The position numbers were made by a program, and so were the translations under genes. A stretch of DNA of 36,364 nucleotides from Ideonella_A sp031398385 (GTDB lineage: Bacteria; Pseudomonadota; Gammaproteobacteria; Burkholderiales; Burkholderiaceae_C). Below are positions 23,820-32,142 of this stretch, piece by piece (the stretch's first letter is position 1; the number at the start of each line of letters is the position of its first letter). Location of the stretch: contig JANNNE010000132.1 in NCBI GenBank assembly GCA_031398385.1, forward strand, positions 1 to 36,364, written 5' to 3'. Below the pieces are notes generated by a model, which saw only the letters and a list, made by a program, of their open reading frames with translations, had not been told where the DNA came from and did no database searches.

Positions 23820-25991
23820 ATGTCATCTGCACCTGAATCAAGAAAGCTTGCCGACCGAGCACAGCTCGATGCCTGGGCCCAGGCTGCCGCCAAGTCCGCG
23901 CCCGGTGGTGATCTGTCCGGCCTGAACTGGACGACGCCCGAAGGGCTGACCGTCAAGCCCTTGTATACCGCTGCCGATCTGCAGGCACTGCCGTACACCG
24001 ATACGCTGCCTGGCTTTGCGCCGTATATCCGCGGCCCGCAGGCCACGATGTATGCGGTGCGGCCGTGGACGCTGCGCCAGTACGCCGGCTTCTCGACCGC
24101 CGAAGATTCGAATGCCTTCTACCGTCAGGCGTTGGCGGCCGGCGGGCAGGGCGTCAGTGTCGCCTTCGATCTGGCGACCCATCGCGGCTACGACAGCGAC
24201 CATCCACGCGTGACCGGCGATGTCGGCAAGGCCGGCGTGGCGATCGATTCGGTCGAGGACATGAAGATCCTGTTCGACCAGATCCCGCTCGATCAGGTGA
24301 GCGTGTCGATGACGATGAACGGCGCGGTCTTGCCGGTGCTGGCAGGCTACATCGTGGCGGCCGAAGAGCAGGGCGTGGCGCAGGAAAAGCTCAGCGGAAC
24401 CATTCAGAACGACATCCTGAAGGAGTTCATGGTCCGCAACACCTACATCTACCCGCCCGAGCCGAGCATGCGGATCATCGGCGACATCATCGAGTACACG
24501 GCCAGGCACATGCCGAAGTTCAACTCGATCAGCATCTCGGGCTACCACATGCAGGAGGCCGGCGCCAACCAGGCGCTGGAACTCGCGTTCACCTTGGCCG
24601 ATGGGCAGGAGTATGTGAAGACGGCGCTCGCCAAGGGCCTTGATGTCGACGGCTTCGCGCCGCGCCTGAGCTTCTTCTGGGCGATCGGCATGAATTTCTA
24701 CCTCGAGATCGCGAAGATGCGGGCGGCCCGGCTGTTGTGGCACCGGATCATGAGCGGCTTCGGTGCCAAGAACCCCAAGAGCCTGATGCTGCGCACCCAT
24801 TGCCAGACCTCGGGCTGGAGCCTGACCGAGCAGGATCCTTACAACAACATCGTTCGCACCACCATCGAGGCGATGGCTGCGGTATTCGGCGGCACGCAAA
24901 GCCTGCACACCAACAGCTTCGACGAGGCAATTGCGCTGCCGACCGAGTTCTCGTCGCGCATCGCTCGCAATACGCAGTTGATCATCCAGGAAGAGACCCA
25001 CATCACCAATGTCGTCGACCCGTGGGCCGGCTCGTACATGATGGAGAAGCTGACGCAGGACATGGCCGATGTGGCCTGGACAATCATCGAAGAAGTGCAG
25101 GCGATGGGTGGCATGACCCGCGCGGTCGACTCGGGCTGGGCCAAGCTGAAGATCGAGGCCAGCGCGGCCGAGAAGCAGGCGCGCATCGACTCCGGTCGCG
25201 ATGTGATCGTCGGCGTCAACAAATACAAGCTGAAATCGCAGGACGCGGTCGATATCCTGGAGATCGACAACGTCAAGGTGCGCGATGGCCAGATTGCCCG
25301 GCTGAAGGCGGTGCGTGCGGCACGTGACGGCGCGGCGGTCCAGGCCGCTCTCGATGCGCTGACCGAAGCGGCCAGCGCCGGCAGCGGCAACCTGCTCGAC
25401 CTGTCGGTCAAGGCGATTCGCCTGCGCGCCACCGTGGGTGAGATCAGCGATGCGCTGGAGAAGATCTTCGGTCGCCACCGCGCGAATATCCAGCAGGTGA
25501 GCGGCGTCTATGCGGCAGCTTACGAGGGTGCGGAGGGCTGGGCCATGTTGAAGACCGAGATCAAGGCGTTTGCCGACGAGACCGGTCGCCGTCCGCGCGT
25601 GATGATCGCCAAGCTGGGTCAGGACGGTCACGACCGGGGCGCCAAGGTGGTGGCCACCGCATTTGCCGACATGGGCTTCGACGTCGACATCGGTCCGCTG
25701 TTCCAGACCCCGGAAGAATGCGCGCGCCAGGCGATCGAGAACGACGTGCATGCGGTCGGTGTCTCGACATTGGCCGCCGGTCACAAGACGCTGGTGCCGG
25801 CGATCATCGAATCGCTGAAGGCGCAGGGCGCCAACGACATCGTCGTCTTCGTCGGCGGCGTGATTCCGGCGCAGGACTATGACTTCTTGTACCAGGCCGG
25901 CGTGAAGGGCATCTACGGCCCCGGCACACCGATCCCGGTCAGCGCCAAAAGTGTGCTCGAACACATCCGGTCGGCGCAGGCGAGCGACTGA
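23820..25991 (+). CDS. methylmalonyl-CoA mutase, single-chain (catalytic TIM barrel plus B12 domain)
   Basis: From ATG 23820 the product is 723 residues, close to the usual single-subunit length (Sbm/ScpA type). Starts at 23697 and 23805 are in frame, but the first lies in the operator. The enzyme interconverts (R)-methylmalonyl-CoA and succinyl-CoA with adenosylcobalamin. The substrate-binding barrel is seen in GFAPYIRGPQATMYAVRPWTLRQYAGFSTAEDSNAFYR, FDLATHRGYDSDHPRV, MTMNGAVLPVLA and SISISGYHMQEAGA. The C-terminal cobalamin domain has the DxHxxG motif D602-G-H604-D-R-G607, then ATAFADMGFDVDIGPLFQTPEE. It heads a tight cluster with GNAT and MeaB genes. No strong ribosome site precedes 23820, so the start is the least certain point. 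Confidence 0.96.
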   Translation: MSSAPESRKLADRAQLDAWAQAAAKSAPGGDLSGLNWTTPEGLTVKPLYTAADLQALPYTDTLPGFAPYIRGPQATMYAVRPWTLRQYAGFSTAEDSNAFYRQALAAGGQGVSVAFDLATHRGYDSDHPRVTGDVGKAGVAIDSVEDMKILFDQIPLDQVSVSMTMNGAVLPVLAGYIVAAEEQGVAQEKLSGTIQNDILKEFMVRNTYIYPPEPSMRIIGDIIEYTARHMPKFNSISISGYHMQEAGANQALELAFTLADGQEYVKTALAKGLDVDGFAPRLSFFWAIGMNFYLEIAKMRAARLLWHRIMSGFGAKNPKSLMLRTHCQTSGWSLTEQDPYNNIVRTTIEAMAAVFGGTQSLHTNSFDEAIALPTEFSSRIARNTQLIIQEETHITNVVDPWAGSYMMEKLTQDMADVAWTIIEEVQAMGGMTRAVDSGWAKLKIEASAAEKQARIDSGRDVIVGVNKYKLKSQDAVDILEIDNVKVRDGQIARLKAVRAARDGAAVQAALDALTEAASAGSGNLLDLSVKAIRLRATVGEISDALEKIFGRHRANIQQVSGVYAAAYEGAEGWAMLKTEIKAFADETGRRPRVMIAKLGQDGHDRGAKVVATAFADMGFDVDIGPLFQTPEECARQAIENDVHAVGVSTLAAGHKTLVPAIIESLKAQGANDIVVFVGGVIPAQDYDFLYQAGVKGIYGPGTPIPVSAKSVLEHIRSAQASD

Positions 25992-26006
25992 GTGGTTGCC
26001 CGGTCG

Positions 26007-26525
26007 ATGTCAATGGATCAGCAGCATCCGGCCCCGCGCGGTCTGCAATTGACGCCGGCCGGCGAAGCCGACTTCGAGGGCTTGCTGGCCTTGCGGATGG
26101 CCGCGATGCGCGAAAGTCTGGAGCGTGCCGGCCGCTTCGATCCACAGCGGGTCCGCGAACGGCTGAGCCGCGGCTACCTACCTGCCTATACGCGCAATAT
26201 CCAGCAAAGTGGTGAGCTGGTCGGCTTTGTCGTGGTTCAGCCGCGCGAGAAAGACTGGTTGCTCGATCACCTGTATGGGCATCCGAATGCGCAGGGAAGG
26301 GGCATCGGTTCGTGGGTGCTGGATCTCGTGCTCCGGGAAGCTGATGCCAAAGGCAAGGCGGTCTCGCTGACGGCTCTGAAACACAGTGCCGCCAATCGCT
26401 TCTATCTGCCTCACGGTTTCGCGCTGCAGGCCGAAGGCGCGTGGGATCTGTATTACCCGCGGCCGGCTCAGCCGAACGCGGCGGTAGCGCAGTCTCCGGA
26501 TTGCCTGCAACGCACGCCGACATGA
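26007..26525 (+). CDS. GNAT-family N-acetyltransferase lodged between mutase and meaB
   Basis: 172 residues from ATG 26007; a GTG at 25992 directly after the mutase stop and an ATG at 26013 are alternatives. The GNAT fold is supported by GLQLTPAGEADFEGLLALRMAAMRESLERAGRFD at the start, GELVGFVVVQPREKDWLLDHLYGHPNAQGRGIGSWVLD (acyl-CoA pyrophosphate loop QGRGIG) and ANRFYLPHGFALQAEGAWDLYY at the end. It probably uses acetyl-CoA or another acyl-CoA. Its stop overlaps the meaB start (26522-26525), so it is translated with the mutase and chaperone. The substrate is unknown; acylation of a pathway protein or of a small metabolite are both possible. Confidence 0.85.
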   Translation: MSMDQQHPAPRGLQLTPAGEADFEGLLALRMAAMRESLERAGRFDPQRVRERLSRGYLPAYTRNIQQSGELVGFVVVQPREKDWLLDHLYGHPNAQGRGIGSWVLDLVLREADAKGKAVSLTALKHSAANRFYLPHGFALQAEGAWDLYYPRPAQPNAAVAQSPDCLQRTPT

Positions 26526-27565
26526 CCGATACCGCACTGGCTGCGTCCGAACAGCAATTGCTCGAGCACCTGCTCGGTGATTCGCCGCTGCCCAGACGAC
26601 GCGCCATTGCGAAGGCGATCACCTTGCTGGAATCGACCCGCCCTGACCACCGCCTGCGTGCCGATGCGTTGCTCAATGCCACGCTGCCGCACAGTGGCCG
26701 GTCGCTTCGAATCGGCATCTCGGGCGTTCCCGGCGTTGGCAAGAGCACCTTCATCGAGGCGCTCGGCTTGTACCTGATCGAGCGCGGGCACCGGGTCGCC
26801 GTGCTTGCGGTCGATCCGTCGTCGAGTGTGTCAGGCGGATCGATCCTTGGCGACAAGACGCGGATGGAGAAGCTCTCGGTCGACGAGCGCGCCTTCATCC
26901 GACCGAGCCCGGCATCGGGCACGCTGGGCGGCGTGGCCGAGCGCAGCCGCGAGGCCATGCTGGTGTGCGAGGCGGCGGGCTTCGATGTCGTGATTGTCGA
27001 GACCGTCGGGGTCGGCCAGAGCGAGACGGCGGTGGCGGCCATGACCGACATCTTCGTCCTGCTGCAGCTGCCCAATGCCGGCGACGACCTGCAGGCGATC
27101 AAGAAAGGCGTGATGGAGCTGGCCGATCTGGTGGTGATCAACAAGGCCGACCTGGATGAAGACGCCGCCACCCGCGCCCGCTCGCAGATCACCAGTGCGA
27201 TGCGCCTGTTGGGCCTGTTTTCTGAGCACGACGAATCAGTCTGGCATCCGCAGGTGATGCAGTTGAGCGCGCTGAAGGCTGCCGGCATCGAGGCGTTCTG
27301 GCAACACGTCAGCCGGTTTGCGCAATTGCAGCGCGACAACGGCCGGATGGCAACGCGCCGCCGCACCCAGGACGAAGCCTGGATGTGGGAGCGCGTCGAT
27401 GCCGGCTTGAAAACCGCCTTTCGCCATCATCCGACGGTGCGTGATGCCTTGCCGAGATGGACCGCCGAGGTGCGGGCTGGCCGCGTTGCTGCGTCGGTCG
27501 CCGCGCGCAGCCTGCTCGAACACTTCTGCCGCCCCGATGCGGTGCCCGCTGAACAATCGAATTGA
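26522..27565 (+). CDS. meaB: methylmalonyl-CoA mutase-associated GTPase MeaB (ArgK)
   Basis: 347 residues from ATG 26522; the frame extends upstream but only as a shadow of the GNAT gene. The G3E-type GTPase motifs are clear: Walker A GVPGVGKS (68-75), LAVDPSSSVSGGSILGDKTRM, the switch/Walker B VIVETVGVGQSE, and the base-recognition NKAD. The N-terminal helical arm and C-terminal dimerisation arm are of normal size. MeaB gates cofactor loading of the mutase and protects it from inactivation. It overlaps the GNAT gene by 4 bp; pccB starts 17 bp downstream. Confidence 0.96.
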   Translation: MTDTALAASEQQLLEHLLGDSPLPRRRAIAKAITLLESTRPDHRLRADALLNATLPHSGRSLRIGISGVPGVGKSTFIEALGLYLIERGHRVAVLAVDPSSSVSGGSILGDKTRMEKLSVDERAFIRPSPASGTLGGVAERSREAMLVCEAAGFDVVIVETVGVGQSETAVAAMTDIFVLLQLPNAGDDLQAIKKGVMELADLVVINKADLDEDAATRARSQITSAMRLLGLFSEHDESVWHPQVMQLSALKAAGIEAFWQHVSRFAQLQRDNGRMATRRRTQDEAWMWERVDAGLKTAFRHHPTVRDALPRWTAEVRAGRVAASVAARSLLEHFCRPDAVPAEQSN

Positions 27566-27582
27566 CGAGGGAGAAACGATTC

Positions 27583-29115
27583 ATGCACGACATCCAGCAG
27601 ATGCTCGAGGAAAAGCGCGCCAAGGCGCGGCTCGGTGGCGGCGAGAAACGCATCGCCGCGCAGCACGGCAAAGGCAAGCTGACGGCGCGTGAGCGCATCG
27701 AACTGCTGCTGGACGCCGGCACCTTCGAAGAGTGGGACATGTTCGTCGAACACCGCTGCCACGACTTCGGCATGCAGGACAACAAGGTGCCCGGAGACGG
27801 CGTGATCATCGGCTACGGCATGATCAACGGCCGGCTGGTCTTCGTCTACAGCCAGGATTTCACGGTTTTCGGCGGTGCCTTGTCGGAAGCCCATGCCGAG
27901 AAAATCTGCAAGGTGATGGACCAGGCGATGAAGGTCGGCGCACCGGTGATCGGCCTCAACGATTCTGGCGGGGCGCGGATCCAGGAGGGTGTCGCATCGC
28001 TCGGCGGTTACGCCGAAGTCTTCCAGCGCAACGTGATGGCCTCGGGCGTGGTGCCGCAGATCAGCATGATCATGGGGCCGTGTGCCGGTGGCGCGGTCTA
28101 TTCGCCGGCCATGACCGATTTCATCTTCATGGTCAAGGACAGCAGCTACATGTTCGTCACCGGGCCGGAGGTGGTGAAGACCGTGACCCACGAGGAAGTG
28201 ACCGCCGAAGATCTTGGCGGCGCGACCACCCACACGACACGCAGCGGCGTCGCCGATCTGGCCTTCGACAACGATGTCGAGGCCTTGCTGATGCTGCGCC
28301 GCTTCTTCAACTACCTGCCGACCAACAACCGGGCACGGGCACCGGTGCGGCCGAGCAACGACGCGGCCGACCGGCTCGACCGGTCGCTCGATACGCTGAT
28401 TCCCGACAACCCGAACAAGCCGTATGACATCAAGGAGCTGATCGTCAAGGTGGCCGACGATGGCGACTTCTTCGAGTTGCAGCCCGAACACGCAAAGAAC
28501 ATCGTGATCGGTTTTTGCCGCATGGAAGGCCAGTCAGTGGGCATCGTCGCCAACAACCCGCTGGTGCTGGCCGGTTGCCTGGACATCAAGAGCAGCATCA
28601 AGGCGGCGCGCTTCGTGCGCTTTTGTGATGCCTTCAACATCCCGGTGGTCACCTTCGTCGACGTGCCGGGATTCATGCCCGGCACCAGCCAGGAATACGG
28701 CGGCATCATCAAGCATGGCGCCAAGCTGCTGTATGCCTACGCCGAGTGCACGGTGCCGAAGATCACCGTGATCACCCGCAAGGCCTATGGTGGCGCCTAC
28801 GACGTGATGAGCTCCAAGCACTTGCGCGGTGACGTGAACTTCGCATGGCCGAATGCCGAGATTGCCGTGATGGGTGCCAAGGGCGCGGTCGAGATCATCT
28901 TCCGCGAGGACAAGGGCAACCCGGAAAAACTGGCCGCCAAGGAGGCCGAATACAGGGCCCGCTTCGCCAACCCGTTTGTCGCTGGTGCACGCGGTTTCAT
29001 CGACGACGTGATCCAGCCGCACGAGACCCGCAAGCGAATCTGCCGATCGCTGGTGATGCTGCGCGACAAGAAGCTCGAGAACCCGTGGCGCAAGCACGGC
29101 AATATCCCGCTGTGA
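27583..29115 (+). CDS. pccB: propionyl-CoA carboxylase beta subunit (carboxyltransferase)
   Basis: 510 residues from ATG 27583, with GAGGGAG shortly upstream. It transfers carboxyl from biotin to propionyl-CoA, forming methylmalonyl-CoA. Carboxyltransferase hallmarks: RIELLLDAGTFEEWDMFVEHR, GDGVIIGYGMINGRLVFVYSQDFTVFGGALSEAHAEKI, the first oxyanion region LNDSGGARIQEGVASLGGYAEVF, GPCAGGAVYSPAMTDF, and the second oxyanion region VDVPGFMPGTSQEYGGIIKHGAKLLYAYAE with ITRKAYGGAYDVMSSKH. The IQEGV and PVRPSND segments fit propionyl- rather than acetyl-CoA carboxylases. Its partner pccA is displaced about 970 bp downstream by a toxin-antitoxin module. Confidence 0.96.
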   Translation: MHDIQQMLEEKRAKARLGGGEKRIAAQHGKGKLTARERIELLLDAGTFEEWDMFVEHRCHDFGMQDNKVPGDGVIIGYGMINGRLVFVYSQDFTVFGGALSEAHAEKICKVMDQAMKVGAPVIGLNDSGGARIQEGVASLGGYAEVFQRNVMASGVVPQISMIMGPCAGGAVYSPAMTDFIFMVKDSSYMFVTGPEVVKTVTHEEVTAEDLGGATTHTTRSGVADLAFDNDVEALLMLRRFFNYLPTNNRARAPVRPSNDAADRLDRSLDTLIPDNPNKPYDIKELIVKVADDGDFFELQPEHAKNIVIGFCRMEGQSVGIVANNPLVLAGCLDIKSSIKAARFVRFCDAFNIPVVTFVDVPGFMPGTSQEYGGIIKHGAKLLYAYAECTVPKITVITRKAYGGAYDVMSSKHLRGDVNFAWPNAEIAVMGAKGAVEIIFREDKGNPEKLAAKEAEYRARFANPFVAGARGFIDDVIQPHETRKRICRSLVMLRDKKLENPWRKHGNIPL

Positions 29116-29140
29116 CTGTTGACATTGTGTGCCTTACACT
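29112..29140 (+). promoter_or_regulatory. candidate promoter of the toxin-antitoxin genes
   Basis: GTGACT (29112-29117) and TACACT (29135-29140) are separated by 17 bp, each matching four of six consensus bases. A TTGACA at 29119-29124 is a better -35 box but has no good -10 at the right distance. The -10 lies inside the palindrome at 29132-29149, which suits autorepression. The promoter begins within the last codons of pccB. Confidence 0.45.
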
Positions 29141-29149
29141 GAAGTAAGG
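29132..29149. promoter_or_regulatory. inverted repeat, probable antitoxin operator
   Basis: CCTTAC (29132-29137) and GTAAGG (29144-29149) are exact inverted repeats around ACTGAA. The site lies 22 bp upstream of the AbrB-type antitoxin start and over the candidate -10 box. AbrB/MazE-type antitoxins commonly bind such short palindromes to repress their own operon. Confidence 0.6.
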
Positions 29150-29171
29150 AAGAATCATTCGAGGTTCGTCC

Positions 29172-29435
29172 ATGTCTAGCGCTACGCTCACGACCAAAGG
29201 TCAGATCACCATTCCCGCCGACGTGCGTCGCAGCTTGGGCGTGCAGGCAGGAGACCGTGTGGAGTTCGTGCAGGTCGACGCCGGCCGCTTCGAACTTGTC
29301 GCGGCGACGCGCTCGGTGCGCGAACTGAAGGGCCTTTTCGGCAAGCCCGCGCGCACGGTGTCAATCGAGGAGATGAACCGCTTGATCAACGAGCGCGGCG
29401 CAGCAGCGGCGCCGCGCAGGGGGCGCAGTCGGTGA
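29172..29435 (+). CDS. AbrB/MazE-fold antitoxin (VapB-type)
   Basis: 87 residues from ATG 29172, with GAGG (29161-29164) 7 nt upstream. The N-terminal swapped-hairpin DNA-binding domain is clear: ATLTTKGQITIPADVRRSLGVQAGDRVEFVQVDAGRFELV. The C-terminal tail (about residues 47-87, VRELKGLFGKPARTVSIEEMNRLINERG) is the flexible toxin-neutralising part, typical of AbrB-type antitoxins paired with PIN toxins. Its stop overlaps the toxin start by 4 bp (29432-29435). It would bind the palindrome upstream and the PIN toxin. Confidence 0.92.
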   Translation: MSSATLTTKGQITIPADVRRSLGVQAGDRVEFVQVDAGRFELVAATRSVRELKGLFGKPARTVSIEEMNRLINERGAAAAPRRGRSR

Positions 29436-29827
29436 TCGGGCTGGATACCAATGTTCTGGTGCGTTACGTGATGCAGGACGACCCGCGCCAGTCGGCCCGC
29501 GCCACGCGATTGATCGAAGCGCTCACAGCCGAGACGCCTGGCTTCGTGCCTTTGGTGGCGCTGGTCGAACTGGTTTGGGTGCTGGCGGGCAGCTACGGTC
29601 TGACGCGGGCGCAGGTGGCCACGGTGCTGGAGACGCTGCTGCGAAGCAAGGAACTGGTGCTTGACCGCGCCGACATCGTGACCCAGGCGCTGAACCGATT
29701 CGCGCGTGGCGGCGCGGACTTTGCCGATGTGCTGATTGAGCGCATCGCCGCAGCGGCTGGCTGCGAGCAGACGATGACCTTCGACGCCGGGGCCGTCAAG
29801 GCAGCCGGCATGCAGGCGGTGCCCTGA
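29432..29827 (+). CDS. PIN-domain toxin (VapC-type ribonuclease)
   Basis: 131 residues from a GTG at 29432 that overlaps the antitoxin stop. The PIN-domain acidic residues are all visible: D5 in GLDTNVLVRYVMQDD, E46 in LVELVWVL, D96/D99 in GADFADVLI and D118 in TFDAGAVK. An intact set implies an active Mg-dependent RNase that cleaves RNA, often tRNA or rRNA in this family. The pair appears complete. It sits inside the propionyl-CoA carboxylase operon, which is unusual. Confidence 0.93.
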   Translation: MIGLDTNVLVRYVMQDDPRQSARATRLIEALTAETPGFVPLVALVELVWVLAGSYGLTRAQVATVLETLLRSKELVLDRADIVTQALNRFARGGADFADVLIERIAAAAGCEQTMTFDAGAVKAAGMQAVP

Positions 29828-29830
29828 CCC

Positions 29831-30085
29831 ATGGCTGTCACTCGCAACCTGATTGCGCACGGCCCAAGCCGAGACGACAACGTCGACAAGGCGCGCGGCC
29901 TCGCACGCTTTGCCGAACGTCACGGGGCAAGGTTCGGGCACATCCAGATCGTCCGCCAGCGCCGGTCAACCGGTGGTGCCGAGCGGTTCGTGCGCCTGAA
30001 AATCAACCGCCGGGGGTGCGTCAAGCAGGTGCTCCTGCCAAGCACGGCGGCACAACTGGACAGATTGTTCGACGGAGTTCAATGA
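29831..30085 (+). CDS. unrecognised 84-residue ORF between the PIN toxin and pccA
   Basis: The ATG at 29831 lies 3 bp after the toxin stop, and the TGA at 30083-30085 overlaps the pccA start. The product is basic, with many Arg and Lys (FAERHGARFGHIQIVRQRR, RFVRLKINRRG) and an amphipathic end (STAAQLDRLFDGVQ), and has no signal or membrane segment. I do not recognise a family; it faintly recalls the tail of a helicase- or restriction-type protein, which I cannot confirm. The close packing on both sides suggests it is translated. It could be a third toxin-antitoxin gene, a remnant carried in with the pair, or chance. Confidence 0.45.
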   Translation: MAVTRNLIAHGPSRDDNVDKARGLARFAERHGARFGHIQIVRQRRSTGGAERFVRLKINRRGCVKQVLLPSTAAQLDRLFDGVQ

Positions 30086-32115
30086 TGTTCGAAAAGATCC
30101 TGATCGCCAACCGCGGCGAAATCGCCTGCCGCGTCATCAAGACCGCACGCAAGATGGGCATCAAGACGGTGGCGGTGTATTCCGACGCCGATCGTGAGGC
30201 GCGACATGTAGACCTTGCCGACGAGGCGGTGCATATCGGGCCGGCGGCGTCGCGCGAGTCGTATCTGGTGATGGACAAGATCATCGATGCCTGCAAGCAG
30301 ACCGGCGCGCAGGCGGTGCATCCGGGTTACGGCTTTCTGAGCGAAAACGCCGAGTTCTCGAAGCGGGTTGAGGACGAAGGCATCGTCTTCATCGGACCGA
30401 AGCACCATGCGATCGCCGCGATGGGCGACAAGATCGCGTCGAAGAAGCTGGCGCTCGAGGCCAAGGTCAATACCATCCCTGGCCACAACGCGGCCATCGA
30501 TACGCCCGAACAGGCGGTCGAGATCGCCAAGGACATCGGCTACCCGGTGATGATCAAGGCCAGCGCGGGTGGCGGTGGCAAGGGTCTGCGCGTGGCCTAT
30601 GACGACAGGCAGGCGAACGAGGGATTCACCTCGTGTCGCAACGAGGCGCGCAACAGCTTCGGCGACGACCGGGTCTTCATCGAGAAATTCGTCGAGGAGC
30701 CGCGCCATATCGAGATCCAGCTGATCGGGGACGCCCACGGCAACATCGTCTATCTGTGGGAGCGTGAGTGCTCCATCCAGCGTCGCCACCAGAAGGTGAT
30801 CGAAGAGGCGCCGAGCGCCTTCCTCGACGATTCGACACGCCGCGCGATGGGCGAGCAGGCGGTCCAACTGGCGCGTGCGGTCGATTACCAGTCGGCCGGC
30901 ACGGTCGAATTCGTCGTCGGCAAGGACAAGAGCTTCTATTTTCTGGAGATGAATACCCGCCTGCAGGTCGAGCATCCGGTGACCGAAGGCATCACCGGCG
31001 TCGACCTGGTCGAACTGATGATCCGGGTCGCGGCGGGTGAGCCGCTGCCGTTCAAGCAGGCCGATGTGAGGCGCAACGGCTGGGCGATCGAATGCCGGAT
31101 CAATGCCGAAGATCCGTTCCGCGGCTTCCTGCCATCCACCGGTCGCCTGGTGCGCTTCGCGCCGCCGGCCGAAACCTGGACTGCGGCGCAACCGGTGCCG
31201 GATGGTGGCGGCGTTCGCGTCGATACCGGTGTGGTCGAGGGCGGCGAGATCCCGATGTTCTACGACTCGATGATCGCGAAGCTGGTGGTGCATGGCAGCG
31301 ACCGCAACGATGCGATTCAGCGCATGCGCGCCGCGCTGAACGCCTTCGCGATCCGCGGCATCAGCTCGAACATCCCGTTTCAGGCCGCGTTGCTGGCGCA
31401 TCCGAAATTCGTCAGCGGCGACTTCAACACCGGCTTCATCGCCGAGCAGTATCCGGACGGCTTCTCGGCCGAGGCGCAGCCGCAGGCCGATCTCAGCTTG
31501 CTGGGGGTGCTGGCGGCTGTTGCCAGCCGAATCCACGCCGACCGATCGGCCGGAATCAGCGGCCAGATGCCCGGTCATGAGTTCACCGTCAAGCCCGAAG
31601 TGGTGGTGATGACGACCGATGCCCGGGGCGCACGCGAGGCGATTCCGGTCACGGTGGCGCACGAAAACGGCGGCTTCCGCGTGGCGCTCGGGGGCGCCAG
31701 CCACCACGTGGTTTTCGAATCACCGTTGCGCCAGGTGGTCGTGCACGGCCGGATCGACGATCAGCCGTTCTGCGCGCAGATCGAACGCCTCGGCCTGGTC
31801 TACCGCGTGATCCACGACGGCAACCAGATCGACGCCACCGTGATGACGCCGTTCGCGGCGCAGATGATGACGCTGATGCCGTTCAAGGCGGCGCCGGATC
31901 TGTCGCGCTTTCTGCTGTCGCCGATGCCGGGGCTGCTGGTCGACGTGCCGGTCAAGGCGGGTCAGAAGGTGGTTGCCGGCGAAAAACTGGCGGTGATCGA
32001 GGCGATGAAGATGGAGAACATCCTGGTGGCGACGCAGGATGGCGTGGTGGCCGAGGTATCGGCGACCAAGGGGGACAGTCTGGCGGTGGACCAGGTAATC
32101 CTTCGATTTGAATGA
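30085..32115 (+). CDS. pccA: propionyl-CoA carboxylase alpha subunit (biotin carboxylase plus biotin carrier)
   Basis: 676 residues. Of the twin ATGs at 30082 and 30085 the second is 7 nt from GGAG (30074-30077) and is preferred. The biotin carboxylase part covers about 1-450: MFEKILIANRGEIACRVIKTARKMGIKTVAVYSDAD, GYGFLSENAEFSKRVE, the ATP-grasp loop ASAGGGGKGLR, ECSIQRRHQKVIEEAPS and EMNTRLQVEHPVTE. A middle BT-type domain follows. The C-terminal biotinyl domain has EAMKMEN with biotin-accepting K642, 34 residues from the end. It carboxylates biotin with bicarbonate and ATP, feeding PccB. Start-stop overlap with the 84-residue ORF gives coupling to the inserted module. Confidence 0.96.
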   Translation: MFEKILIANRGEIACRVIKTARKMGIKTVAVYSDADREARHVDLADEAVHIGPAASRESYLVMDKIIDACKQTGAQAVHPGYGFLSENAEFSKRVEDEGIVFIGPKHHAIAAMGDKIASKKLALEAKVNTIPGHNAAIDTPEQAVEIAKDIGYPVMIKASAGGGGKGLRVAYDDRQANEGFTSCRNEARNSFGDDRVFIEKFVEEPRHIEIQLIGDAHGNIVYLWERECSIQRRHQKVIEEAPSAFLDDSTRRAMGEQAVQLARAVDYQSAGTVEFVVGKDKSFYFLEMNTRLQVEHPVTEGITGVDLVELMIRVAAGEPLPFKQADVRRNGWAIECRINAEDPFRGFLPSTGRLVRFAPPAETWTAAQPVPDGGGVRVDTGVVEGGEIPMFYDSMIAKLVVHGSDRNDAIQRMRAALNAFAIRGISSNIPFQAALLAHPKFVSGDFNTGFIAEQYPDGFSAEAQPQADLSLLGVLAAVASRIHADRSAGISGQMPGHEFTVKPEVVVMTTDARGAREAIPVTVAHENGGFRVALGGASHHVVFESPLRQVVVHGRIDDQPFCAQIERLGLVYRVIHDGNQIDATVMTPFAAQMMTLMPFKAAPDLSRFLLSPMPGLLVDVPVKAGQKVVAGEKLAVIEAMKMENILVATQDGVVAEVSATKGDSLAVDQVILRFE

Positions 32116-32142
32116 CCACCTCCCGCCGCAATGCCCGGGCTC

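Noticed and set aside
23838..25964. 708-codon open frame on the minus strand
   Set aside because: Exact shadow of the methylmalonyl-CoA mutase gene; long antisense frames are common in GC-rich coding DNA and the translation is His/Arg/Asp-rich without any family motif.
30079..31707. 542-codon minus-strand frame over pccA
   Set aside because: Shadow of a confidently identified gene.
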